From assembly GCF_022458985.1 (NCBI RefSeq), contig NC_061790.1, forward strand, positions 15,356,397-15,420,396: 64,000 nucleotides of DNA. Direction: 5' to 3'. Positions 15,082 through 31,500 of this stretch are shown here, one piece after another (the stretch's first letter is position 1; each line of letters begins with the position of its first letter). The translations under genes and the position numbers were made by a program. This stretch comes from Mugil cephalus. Its lineage: Eukaryota; Chordata; Actinopteri; Mugiliformes; Mugilidae. The notes under the pieces were generated by a model, which was not told where the DNA came from, ran no database searches, and saw nothing but the letters and a program-made list of their open reading frames with translations.

Positions 15082-15145
15082 ACACACGCACACACATACA
15101 TACATACACATACACATACACATACACACGCACTCACACACACAC
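15082..15145. repeat. (CA)n-rich microsatellite
   Basis: An imperfect CA/CATA tract in intron 1 of ccdc85c. A short (GAA)n run follows at about 15785-15800. Confidence 0.85.
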
Positions 15146-16781
15146 GGCCTATATTCACAAAAGAAAAGGAGTGGGGGTTGGTCAGCCGTGTCAATGCACA
15201 AGAAATTCAATTAAGCAGGCAGCGGGATGGCTCCGAAACCCAACCTACTTTGAGCTCAATATGCACTCCAACAGTCCCCACCACTCCACTCCCAAGCTTC
15301 CCAGCCAACCCCTTACCACCATTCAGCCACTCCCCCAACACTGGGCCCTTTGCTGGGCTCCCTTTTCATTCACTCCTCTCCCACTGCCTCGTCTGCTCCC
15401 AAAGAAATGGAAATGTTCAAACTTCGCATCAGCCAACACGATGAACAAATGATGAAAAACACTCGACAGAAAAGGTATGAAGCCCAAGCACGTAGCTCAA
15501 AGAAGTTGTTAGTTTTACACACTCCAACCTCATTCCATCTTTCTTCTCCCCCTACTCTACTTCTTCCCGTCTGTTTCTGGCAACCAGACAGATGCTGTTC
15601 ATTTAGCACTTGAGTGGCAATCCTCTAGCTTGTCTCCTAAATGCCCAGGGGAGCCACTGGCATTTGGACAGCATTAAATAAAGTCACTCTGCAGACCTCA
15701 CACCATGGCCAGATCTGACCTCACGACATGGCTACTCCACTCGGATTTCAAACCGGCCAACTGAGTAAATCTGAGCTGGTAAAGAAGAAGAAGAAGAAGA
15801 CCCCTTTCTTCCTCGTCTGGCACGTAGGAGCTAGTGTTGGCCCGAGGGCGGTAAAATTTCCTTTCCGAGAAAGGTTTTGAGAATTATTTATCGAGCGGAG
15901 TGATGAAACACCTGTTTGATCTGCATTCTTCAGAGCAATGCAGCTTGTGTCTCAGCAAATTAGAATCAGTGTAGTATTACTTTGTTTTTGATTTTATCAA
16001 ACACTACGTTAGGTGATGTCGAGTGCAAATATGTTACTGAAAGGTCTGTGATGCTCTGCTTTGTTTATGAAGAGATAGAATCAAACTCATTATCAGTGCA
16101 CAGATTTTAACAATGAAACATTACACTTCTCCAAGGAAATGCATGCCGGCAGATGTGTGAATTTATTTTCAGCGACGAAACCTTTCACATCTAGCAAAAC
16201 ACAGGCTTAGAGACGAGAAGGGCACTGCAGACCCAGTGTTGATGTTACATAATGACGGCCAAACACCACCCAAAATGTTGTGCATTAGCGTGTTTGTTTC
16301 CAGATTAAGGCCTCCGTCGCGCACGCTTCCATCCTTTTGTGTCTGCTACCTTTACGGTTTACACGGCACACAATTCCGGGAATGTCCGATGGATAACACG
16401 TGACCAGTGTGATCTGATTCGAAGCCGCTTGCTTTGAGCCCCTGCACACTGCTGTTGTTGTTGTTGCCTTGTCCTCGCAAATGAGGGTAGAATAGAAATC
16501 AAAGTTTCAGCTGGATGGAGGATTTTCCCCTGCTATATACCAGAGTTTATTCCCCCTGCCGAACAGATCACAGTGGGTTATGAGCCCGTGCGCTCGCTAA
16601 ACGAGGCTTAGTGTCCCCCTGTCCAGTTCCATAATGGCATTTTCATCCTCACACGCAGCCACGCATTTAGGTCTTAAAGCGGGGACACTGATTTCTGGTC
16701 CCACACCGAGCATTTCAAAAGGGCCCTAAGCAGACATGAGTGCTCTTCTACAACTAAAAACAATAATCAGTGAACAACCTC

Positions 16782-16812
<31 letters not shown>
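16782..16812. repeat. (TA)n-(TG)n compound microsatellite
   Basis: An AT dinucleotide run passes directly into a TG run. It is ordinary simple-sequence DNA in the ccdc85c intron. Confidence 0.9.
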
Positions 16813-17178
16813 GGGGTGTTTGCTTGAGCTGCCTCTAAAAGCTATTAAGATAAGACCTCCTCCTTGAGCAGGCAAGTTCAGTGACCTAAATCAGTGCAGA
16901 CTCAAACGATGGGTTAGCGTGGGACTGAAACAGCCACTTAAGGATGCTGTGTGTGCATCTGCGTGTCATAATCACCCCAATCGAGACATTACAGTGAGGT
17001 TAAGCCAACCCCCCAAACCCACGCACCCCCACCCTTCCTCTAAGTTAATCCTTCACAGCAATGTTGATCAACATATGGTGCCAGAGAAATCACATGTACA
17101 TAGTGTCTACAGTGCCTGACCGTATCAATCGACGAGGCAAGTATACACATTTGAACAGAATGCGGCCTAGAGCTTTTA

Positions 17179-18800
<1,622 letters not shown>

Positions 18801-19506
18801 TAAAGGCGCAGTAGGGAAAAAAGTCGGGACAGCAGAAACTCTCCAAATATGTTTTCATTTGAAAATAAAGCAACAGGCCACTTTCAAAATGTCTTGCACA
18901 TAGAAACGCGTACAACGCAGTGGTCCACAGTAAAGTGAATTTTAACTAACTTTAACTGTATGAAAAGAACCCCTTCGAACTCAACCAGTGGCAGCGTTTG
19001 AGTGAGAAATGAAAATTGCAGTTTAACAGGTGCCTATGGAATTCGTACACAATGCCACAGCGCCCTCTGGTGTTTACTGTCAGCAGTGGCCCAGATCGTG
19101 TTTTGCGGGTTGAACACATGAATAACGTTGAGGACACAGGACACAACAGAACAGCACGCGCTACTTGATTTGGTTTGTTTTAATTTGCGTAACATGTCAT
19201 ATTCAGAATTTGTGTTGCACATTTCTGTGTGTTCAGCAGTTTAGTGATTACACAAAACACGAAGATCACTTCATAATGATTCATAGGCTATTGCTATTGG
19301 AAAAATAAAATCAGTAATAAGTAACAAAAATTAAAATGTGAATAAACAGAACATATAATTACATATATTTCACATTTAATTAACATTAGTCTATTTTGTA
19401 GTGTTTAAAAGTCAGAGAAGCAGTTTAGCAGTATAAGACACAGCCCAAACTCAGCAATGGCACTGTTATTACGATTTCCATTTATGTTATGTTACTTTAC
19501 GAGCAT
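18801..19506. other. Intergenic DNA and cyp46a1 3' UTR
   Basis: This short gap separates the ccdc85c promoter from the 3' end of cyp46a1. The AT-rich part next to the P450 stop codon is probably its 3' UTR. A possible ATTAAA poly(A) signal (minus strand) lies at 19375-19380. No HHIPL1-like coding sequence is visible here, although in human that gene lies between CCDC85C and CYP46A1. Confidence 0.55.
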
Positions 19507-23815
<4,309 letters not shown>

Positions 23816-24286
23816 GGTGGTAACTCAAGTCCTGCGCAGTTGCTGGCACTTACAGTCTGTTATGAACCGAGCGGAAACCTCTGGGTCTGACCAATTGTGA
23901 CAATACGGAAGTGCAAAAGTGAGTTCAACGAGCTGCTACAAAAGGGAGCAAATTCCCACAGGCCCCCATGCTGAAAAGCCCAATATACAGCCTTGTACAA
24001 ACAAATAAATTGTTGTCTCTATAGGTTATTTCAGTTTCCATGACAAAAGGACGGAGGACGGGGTGTTTTTTTATATATACATATAAAACATTCGTTCTTT
24101 GTTTTTTTATTTAGGTCCAGCTGGCGAGATGATTTATGGCATAATACAGACTGTATAAAATAGTTTAAATAAATAAATATGTATTTACATTTATATATGT
24201 ATAAATATGTTATACATGGCATATAATAATATCACACCAGAAGTCTTAATATTAAATTTTCTTATGTCTCCACATAGCACAGCACA
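23816..24286 (-). other. cyp46a1 upstream region
   Basis: AT-rich DNA between the cyp46a1 start codon and the tRNA-Thr gene. There is no CpG island and no clear TATA box in the first 150 bases, unlike ccdc85c and sptlc2. This fits a tissue-restricted promoter, but that is inference. Confidence 0.4.
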
Positions 24287-24359
24287 GGCTCCATAGCTCA
24301 GTGGTTAGAGCACTGGTCTTGTAAACCAGGGGTCGCGAGTTCGATCCTCGCTGGGGCCT
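24287..24359 (+). tRNA. tRNA-Thr (anticodon TGT)
   Basis: A 73-nt cloverleaf. The acceptor stem GGCTCCA pairs with TGGGGCC (one G-T pair), with discriminator T. The anticodon stem CTGGT/ACCAG holds loop CTTGTAA, with anticodon TGT at 24320-24322. A box TAGCTCAGTGG and B box GTTCGATCC are intact. A TTTTT Pol III terminator starts at 24372. No intron. All stems pair, so it looks functional. Confidence 0.96.
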
Positions 24360-24371
24360 GGCAATTGGTGA

Positions 24372-24376
24372 TTTTT
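24372..24376 (+). terminator. Pol III T-run terminator of tRNA-Thr
   Basis: Five T residues, 12 bases after the mature 3' end. Confidence 0.7.
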
Positions 24377-24534
24377 CTCTATATGTTCCACGTTTATTTG
24401 GACTGTTTTTATTTTATTTTTTTTTTAACTTAAAGACGACCATCGATACAGTTCTTGAACGACTGACGGGCCCAGCTGTCCTTTACAAGACATCGGTATC
24501 AAGTATCGGTGTTTCCAAAAGTTAGCCATTTGAT

Positions 24535-24860
24535 ATGAGAAGTCACTGCTACGACTTATAATTATTAATTAGTTAGCTTCTTCAGCTACTCGGATGAGTG
24601 GCGAAACGTCTTCAAGAAATTCTACAAGTCTACAAGTTATTCAATGCTTTTTTGGACAGTCTATTACTTACTGTCGCATTTCACCACATTCCGTTAGCCC
24701 TGAATAGTATGACTAATTAATAATTATAAGTCGTAGCAGTGACTTCTCATTCGTCTTCTGAAGAACTGAAGAAGCTACTGGCGAAACGTCTTCAAGAAAT
24801 TCTACAAGTCCAGCTGACCTTATTCAATGCTTTTTTGGATTACCATGACCTGTATGACTG
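24535..24860. mobile_element. MITE-like block with perfect 39-bp inverted repeat and internal direct repeat
   Basis: 24535-24573 and 24712-24750 are exact inverted complements over 39 bp. 24601-24630 and 24781-24810 are identical direct repeats ('gcgaaacgtcttcaagaaat' followed by 'tctacaagtc'), and both are followed by 'tattcaatgcttttttgga' (24638-24656 and 24821-24839). The 'gaagaagct...gcgaaacgtc...agtccag' pattern is shared with the palindromic element at 50564-50703. It therefore looks like a non-autonomous transposon family common in fish, here inserted at least twice. No coding sequence. Confidence 0.65.
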
Positions 24861-24955
24861 AGAACCTTCACAGACGTAATAGACTGTCATCCTTTAAAAG
24901 ATATGAAGAAACGTCACTACAAGTAGTCCTTGTACGGATTCGGGAGCCGTGACGT

Positions 24956-25038
24956 GTCAGGATGGCCGAGCGGTCTAAGGCGCTGCGTTCAGGTCGCAGT
25001 CTCCCCTGGAGGCGTGGGTTCGAATCCCACTTCTGACA
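24956..25038 (+). tRNA. tRNA-Leu (anticodon CAG)
   Basis: An 83-nt type II cloverleaf. The acceptor stem GTCAGGA pairs with TTCTGAC, with discriminator A. The anticodon stem CTGCG/CGCAG holds loop TTCAGGT, with anticodon CAG at 24990-24992. A long variable arm follows, and the T arm reads GTGGG-TTCGAAT-CCCAC. A box TGGCCGAGCGG and B box GGTTCGAATCC are intact, and a TTTTT terminator lies at 25044-25048. No intron. Confidence 0.96.
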
Positions 25039-25043
25039 TCACA

Positions 25044-25048
25044 TTTTT
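25044..25048 (+). terminator. Pol III T-run terminator of tRNA-Leu
   Basis: Five T residues, six bases after the tRNA 3' end. Confidence 0.7.
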
Positions 25049-25210
25049 AACCAGACAATAACCCGACACTGTTAAACGACTCTCTATCAAGTACTTCCGC
25101 GTGGCGTTTATTAACTCGCACATCAATAATTCATTCCCCCACAGTTGGGAAATTCTCAAGCTAAACAAGTCACACTGGAAGCTCTCAGACTACAAGCGCG
25201 GGCCATCCGG

Positions 25211-25430
25211 CTGAATTTTGGAGAAGCGCCGTCGTGATTGGCCGTCGGAAAGATGGAAATGTCGGGCCGCGATTGGTCCGCCTCGCAATTTTGGACAATG
25301 GCTACAGGGATTGGCCGAGAGCAAAGATGGAGACGGCGAGCGGCAATTGGTCCGCCCCTCCAATTTTGGACAATGGCTACAGTGATTGGCCGAGAGCAAA
25401 GATGGACACGGGGCGACGTGATTGGAGGGG
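25211..25430. promoter_or_regulatory. Tandem CCAAT-box / YY1-like motif array (GC-rich)
   Basis: Repeat units start with 'gattggcc' at 25236, 25309 and 25384 (73 and 75 bp apart). A partial unit precedes the first. Each unit carries ATTGG (CCAAT on the minus strand) and AAGATGG, the core of a YY1 site. The first two full units also carry a second ATTGGTCCGCC and 'aattttggacaatggctaca'. The tract is CpG-rich in AT-rich surroundings. It resembles a bidirectional or TATA-less housekeeping promoter, but no coding exon follows on either strand that I can recognise. Confidence 0.5.
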
Positions 25431-28400
25431 AAGATACAGACTCTCTCTGTCCTTGGAGGCAACTATCAAATAACTTTAGATATGTTTACACAGTCTTGTA
25501 ATTAAAAAGTCCACTAGGTCAGGACAGGTCCATAAACGATAAGATAATCATTTTATTAATACCATAATGCCTTAGTAACAGACAAACACATGCAAAAATA
25601 AAGGCATTTATGTCATGATTGATGCATATTGACTTAACTACATTTGAATGAATCATCTCAAACTTATTATAGATTTATTTGTTTCATATTTTCAGATTTT
25701 ACTTGGTGAACTTCTCACTTCTGGATGGAGATTGTGTCCTTCAATCAGAATGGTCATGTAACACGTTGCATAGGCGCAAAAGTAAGTCACGCAACATTTT
25801 GTGTACAAAGGGTTAATCTGCTGATAACTTACTGGGCCTTAGGTATACACCAGTCAGCCCACAACAATAAAACCAGTGACGGGAGAAATAAATCTTGTGG
25901 CAATTCAGGGCAGAGGTCTATCAACGATCAAAATCATCAGATCTCACTGAATCTTCACCTGATTTTCAAGCCGTTTGGTTTATTATAAATGTGATTGGTT
26001 AAATTAAAAATGCAGACAACGTGCGTCAGTGGACGGTGACCCGCTGCCTGGTCTTCAGATGGAGCTCAGGTTCTTCTACAGAATTGGAGCTGCATTTGGA
26101 CGCTGCTGGCTCCCCTCTGTGGAGGCCTACAGAAAACTGGCATCAGCATTTCAACTCTTAACATGAGCTGCGTGACGCTAGTGTCTCTTTACAACAACTC
26201 AGCTATGTAATTGCCGAGTATACGCCATCGTACGCAGCACTAGGGCAAGAGCCATCTCTCCTTAAAAGCTATGCTTGCTTCATGGAGCAGAAGCAGGTCT
26301 ATGTGATGTGCACCCATTGCACTTTGTAAGCTTCAGTTCATGATATGATGCAGAGGTGAATTAGAGTTCTCATAACTTTAAAACTTTTTTTTTTTTGAGG
26401 CACACCGTACTGACTCACAGGACAGAGTTCACCCCTCGCGAATTGGTTTCAGCACGACAGGACCAGGGAATTCCTCCACATCTAAAATAGGATCAGTAAT
26501 GCCAGTTGGAGCGAGCAACGACGTAGGCAGATGTGCTTCACGCATCAGATCCCTCTTGCTTTCCCCTTTGCTGGTGACGCAGGAGGCCTTCCTTCTCTTT
26601 ATGCAATTACACTCATCTCCAGGAGTACTGGAATAACAGGGTTATCATGTGAGTCAGCACAGATTCACACACAGGTTTGCTGAGGAAATTAAAGGCTTAG
26701 CGATGCAAATAGACATTGTCAATCGAATGCACACTTATGTTTGTTTTTGGAAATGCACTGGTTGAACGTGCTTTGACGAATAAAGCACGAAAGCACGCAT
26801 TGGTCTGTAACAGCGTCCTATTTCTAGGAAGAAACGTGATGGTCCGTAAAATATCTGATCTGACTGATTTTAACCAATTTAGGTGGCAGTGTGTGAGCAC
26901 GGCGTTTAAGGTGGCGTAATCAGGAGCTCAACATGTCCTCTTGACATTCCTCAGGCTGACACAAAGCTAGAAAGCGACGAACTGCACTCTATAGGATTAG
27001 TGTTGCACGGTGAACCAAGCCGCCGATAGATACTTTTTGTCACAAGTGTGTGAAATCACCAACGGGAGACTCTGCACTCTGTGGCCTCTGGTGCGTGTGG
27101 TGCGGTCTGCAGGTCACTCGTTACATACGGGAACGGGAAAGTATGATTTCTAGGACACGCTGGGGAATCGTGTTCACATCTTTGTTGGTGCTAATATTTG
27201 GTTCATTCACACAGACAGCTAACACTGTGATTATATCCACAATCAAAATACTCCAGTTAATAAGCAAAAGTCACCCAAAGGGGCTAGTTTGAGCTTCCAA
27301 ACGTATTGATATGTTTCACATGAATTAAAAAGTGCGATATTGTATATATGCAAGGCAAATTCTCTAACTCAAACATTCTGGAAATGATTTGTAACTAACT
27401 TCCCCCACATACTACAACCCTCTAATCACTGAGATTCAATGCCGTAAAGCTCTTTTTATTGACTTCGCTTTAAATGCAGCAACTTGTGAACAGCATCAGA
27501 AAGTTTTGCTCAAATGCCTCTGAATAAGTGAGCTCTCCCATTATTTTTAAAGCATGAGGTGGTGTTGCTATAAGTAAGACTGCGGAAAGGTTTGAGGTGT
27601 GCTGTGTTGCACCGACAATGGCAGGAAGCACAGTGTGGGACGCTATTATGGGTGTACCACGATGTACCAGCAGGTGGTGCTCTATGTCAGTTTCTCAAGT
27701 CGCCAGCATTTCACTAATTCTTTCCTCTTTTAAAATAAGCTAGGAAACAACTGTGCAGCCTTTCAAAACACACCTGTGCATTGTGCATATGAAAAGTGTT
27801 GACTATTTTTTTCCTGCAAGACATGACGCTATATTCTTTTCCAAGGCATTCAAGAATCTAAACATCACTTTCTCCCCCCTTCACATTTGTTCACTGCAAT
27901 CCCCCCGCGTCTACTTCAGCGGCTGCTTCATACCTGCACATATTGTTCGCAATAGCCTTCCAGCTTGTCTGCATTCTTATCTTTAAAAAGAACGAGCAAT
28001 CATATTTTAGGTCCAGGGTCTCGGCTCTGTGTAAACACTGGAGGCTAGGGGCCGTTTGATGTTGTTATGGCTGGCGGGCTGCCGCCTCAGTACTACTGGA
28101 TCCCCAGGCCCCTCTCATGTCCAAAGGTATTGTGTTGGCCGTTCTTTTGATTATGTTATCAGCAGAGAGAGTTATAGGGAGAAAATTAAGACTCCCACTG
28201 GACACAAGTAAACAAGAGTTTGTAGAGTCTGGTCCATCCAAAGAATTTCAATTATTCTGGCTCCTCTGAGGATATTGATGTCCAAAGTTGGGATTATCGT
28301 GTTGAATATTGTTCTTGCTTGATAAAACAATTTGCCAGTCCAGCGTCTGGAAAAGAGATAAAAAGCTTATATAAATATTAAAGACAACGTGACAATAGAC

Positions 28401-28539
28401 ACTTCAAAAATAATGCTTTCTTCTTCATGTCTTCATGCAAAAGAATGTAATATAAACCTTGGTATCGCTTTGGTTCCAAATGAAATATTCCGACTAACAC
28501 ACAAAGGTCTTGACATTTTGTGCTGGCGTTCAAGCTCTC

Positions 28540-28990
28540 GAGAGGATTGATCCTGAACCTTTCCCTTCGTGGCGCCAGAAGGTTGATCTTTTGGCGGGTT
28601 TTAGTTATTTATCTTTCTTGTGATTTTATGAGTGTTTACTTTATGAGCAACGAAGCTATGGTGACAAAGTAATTTCCCTCGTGGATCATTAAAGTCTGTT
28701 GAAGTCTAAATCTTAGTGCAGACTTCCATGATGCTCAGAGGATGGATCCCACTGACTTCAGTGATTCCTGACTTTTTTTTCCAATCTCTGTCAGGGTGGA
28801 TGGTTAGTTGTTATTTTTTACTTTTGTTTTTTTGCCAGATGATTTCAACAATGCATGGGATGGCTCAGTTTGAAATCTTGATGCAGACTTTCATGGTACC
28901 CAGAGGATTGATCCTACCGACTTGTAGTCAATGTATTGATCCTGGTGATCTGGCAGCATGGAGGGGGGTGATAGAGTCAGAGGATGCTGG
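28540..28990 (+). repeat. Decayed dispersed teleost repeat, two related segments
   Basis: The phrase 'gcagacttccatgatgctca' + 'gaggatggatcccactgact' at about 28719-28758 recurs as 'gcagactttcatggtaccca' + 'gaggattgatcctaccgact' at about 28883-28922. 'cttcgtggcgccagaaggtt' lies at about 28566-28585. Text of the type 'atggtccccagaggatgaatcc...gactttggtgat' is common in fish genomes, I believe as a LINE/SINE 3' part. The formal family is not assigned. Confidence 0.5.
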
Positions 28991-29518
28991 AACTCACTCC
29001 TGAGGTGACGTGGACCTAACTTAATGAAATATCAGTGGAGGGAGGTGCGCAGTTAAAAAAAACCCAATGATGTGCCACATACTGCCTGCTGCAGCTGGCT
29101 AGGCTAGTTAGCTTGTGTCTTCTTGTTGGTTGCTAGTTGGTAGCTGACTGCTAGCCTGCTAGTTGTTTTTTAGTTTGACTGGGCTTCTAAATGTGTTTTG
29201 CTTTAGATCTTGGCACAAGTGAGTGTAACATGTTGTGTAATAATGAATTGTAAAATATCTCAACAATATTAATGTATTGTAAACTATCATCGTACTCAGA
29301 AGAGTAATTCCTCCTTTGAGATTTCCTCAATCAGGATAATATATTTTAACTTAGTCATCCAGAGGTCCCAGAAGACACTTGCTTGAGACTAAAAGTTTTC
29401 CTTCAGTCTTTCTTTTTTAGGTCCCCAGGCCACGGACCATTACGGGGCCGCAAAGTTCTTGCTAGCAGGCCGCGAGAAGACTGTGATTGAGCAAAACCCT
29501 GTGAATGAATGAATTTTT

Positions 29519-29838
29519 GTGGTAAATTCGCTAACCTTGGTACAGTCTGTTTGTGATGAACCTTCCCTGACTAGAAGGGGGAGAACCCCCGGCAGGGTTT
29601 ACAGAGATCTCTTTCAGAGGAAAGTCTCTGCTGGGAGCACAGTGGAATGGATGGCAAACCTTGCGTACCTGTCTGCAGGTTGGCTGATGAAGTATCTGCA
29701 TTCACGGCCAAACTGAAAGCGCACGGACTGCAAGTTGACAGGACCCTTTGTGACATGTTTCCAACATTAGCCGGGTTTTTACATGAGACTGAAGCTGCAC
29801 CGTCCTTTTCCCAGCTGTTGACAGAATTTGACCGTTGA
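29519..29838 (+). pseudogene. Possible hAT-type transposase-derived fragment
   Basis: The frame at 29647-29838 reads L-A-D-E-V-S-A-F-T-A-K-L, then D-M-F-P-T-L, then F-S-Q-L-L-T-E-F-D-R. This spacing resembles the 'V.AF..KL......FP.L...........L..L..EF..RF' block found in hAT-derived ZBED/FAM200/GTF2IRD2-like proteins. There is no intact start or catalytic region and the flanks do not continue the similarity, so it would be a small dead remnant. Confidence 0.4.
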
Positions 29839-31474
29839 CTCAAACCACAGTAAACAGTGTCCCTCAGTGTGTTATTACAAGCATTCTAGCACAGTGTTAG
29901 CATTTAGCTCAAAATCTAGCTGTACTTACCGTTTTTTTCTGGCTTTCCACAGGTAAAGGCTTTATTTAGAGATTAGTCACGGTCTAGTCTCAGGACAAGG
30001 CCTCCCTCTGTGTCAGCCTGGTCAAGGAACGGGATCCATCAAACCCCAGATAATGAAAACTTTAAGTTGACCTGCGAAAACATGTGTACGGCTTTGTGTA
30101 AGGGTATGTGTTGTCAGACTCGGTGTGTTTGTTAGGTGGTGCCCTTGCAGAAAGGACAGGTTGGGGAAGAAGGCAGCTTCTAACAGAGAGGCATTTGAAG
30201 GGCCATGCTGTTTGCAGGTCGAGCAGCCGCTGTGCACCCAGAGGAAATCTCATGTTCCTGCCAGCCTACAAAAGTAAACAGATCTCTAACCACCGAGGGC
30301 TGGCACCAGGCCTGGGCCACCAGCACCATAACTAAAGAAATGAATCACATAGCAACACACATTCCCTGCCCAAAATGAAGGTGAAGGAAAACTCAGGACT
30401 TTGAATGACAGTCCAGTGTAAATGCAATCAAGGTAAATTGATGAGGTCGGTCGGCTTGAATGTCGGTGTTACCGCAGCACACGCCCTCCGAAATGATATG
30501 ATGCACGTGCCCTCTGTAAGCCGTGAAGTGCGTTCACCCGGGTTTTAAATGCATCTGCCCGGAAAAACTCCGGCTCCATTCAGAATTTCAGATACCATCT
30601 TTCAGCCGCAGAGTTTTGAAAACTCCCCTCTCTTTTATGTTCCCCTTTCCTCCCTCTGTTTTCCCTCTCCTCGCTTTCTCCTCTGTCTACACATCTGCGG
30701 TTATTTATCTGTTATTCTGTGGCAGCAATGTGGTCAACATGTGTCTGGCTTCCCTCCACACAGCACTCATCTGTAGTCAGCTTAGGAACCACTGGAGGAC
30801 CATAGTAGACCTACCAGGCTCCTTGTTGTTCTCTCCACAGTGGATCCCTGCCATATGGATAGATGGAATTCTAAGCGCCTCCTTAGCTATACATATACCA
30901 TTAGTACATCATCTGCTAATTGTGGCCCTTTTCCAACCTAAAGTTCTCTTGCAAGAGCATTTCCTTTTTTTTTTAAGCACTTGGGTCAACGGGAGCAGCA
31001 AGTGAAGGATAGACATCATGGCCGACCGGAATTAGAGCATCCGAGAGGAGTATTTGGTTTGCCTAAGCCTATGGATTTGCAATACTCTGACCTTTGAACT
31101 TTTAATCTCACTGTTATTTAATCCTCTGGAAAGAGTTTAGCTTCAGACAGCATGAAGGTACAGGCATATATCAACCTAGAAAAACCACAGCAGGGATGGA
31201 TGATAGTGATTGTGGTTGTTAGTTAGGGCATGTATGGGCTTAAGAAGTTAAATGTGCATTACAGCAGGGCTAAACGCTGACCTGACCGATTGAGCAAAAC
31301 CTCTAGTGTCATATTGACAACTTCTCTCTCTTGTGATTAAAGTTTAAGGGAATTTCTAACCAACCTAGTTCCTGAAACTCTGAGCCAAAGCCACAAATTA
31401 AAAAATCACATTCTTGAATAATGTGTCTTTATTGTGGATTTCTCACTTGAAAGTCCAGTACCTGTTTGGTAAAG

Positions 31475-31500
31475 TTTTTTTTTTTTTTTTTTTTTTTTTT
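31475..31500. repeat. Poly-T tract (26)
   Basis: A homopolymer in the gene-poor interval. Read on the minus strand it is a poly-A tail-like run, but no element body is recognised next to it. Confidence 0.9.

Noticed and set aside
25236-25430. CRISPR-like regular repeats
   Set aside because: Units are 73-75 bp, adjacent and without unique spacers, in a vertebrate genome. This is a plain tandem array.
30523-31005. 160-aa plus-strand frame rich in Leu and Phe
   Set aside because: It arises from CT-rich DNA. Hydrophobic stretches are expected there, and no family similarity is seen.
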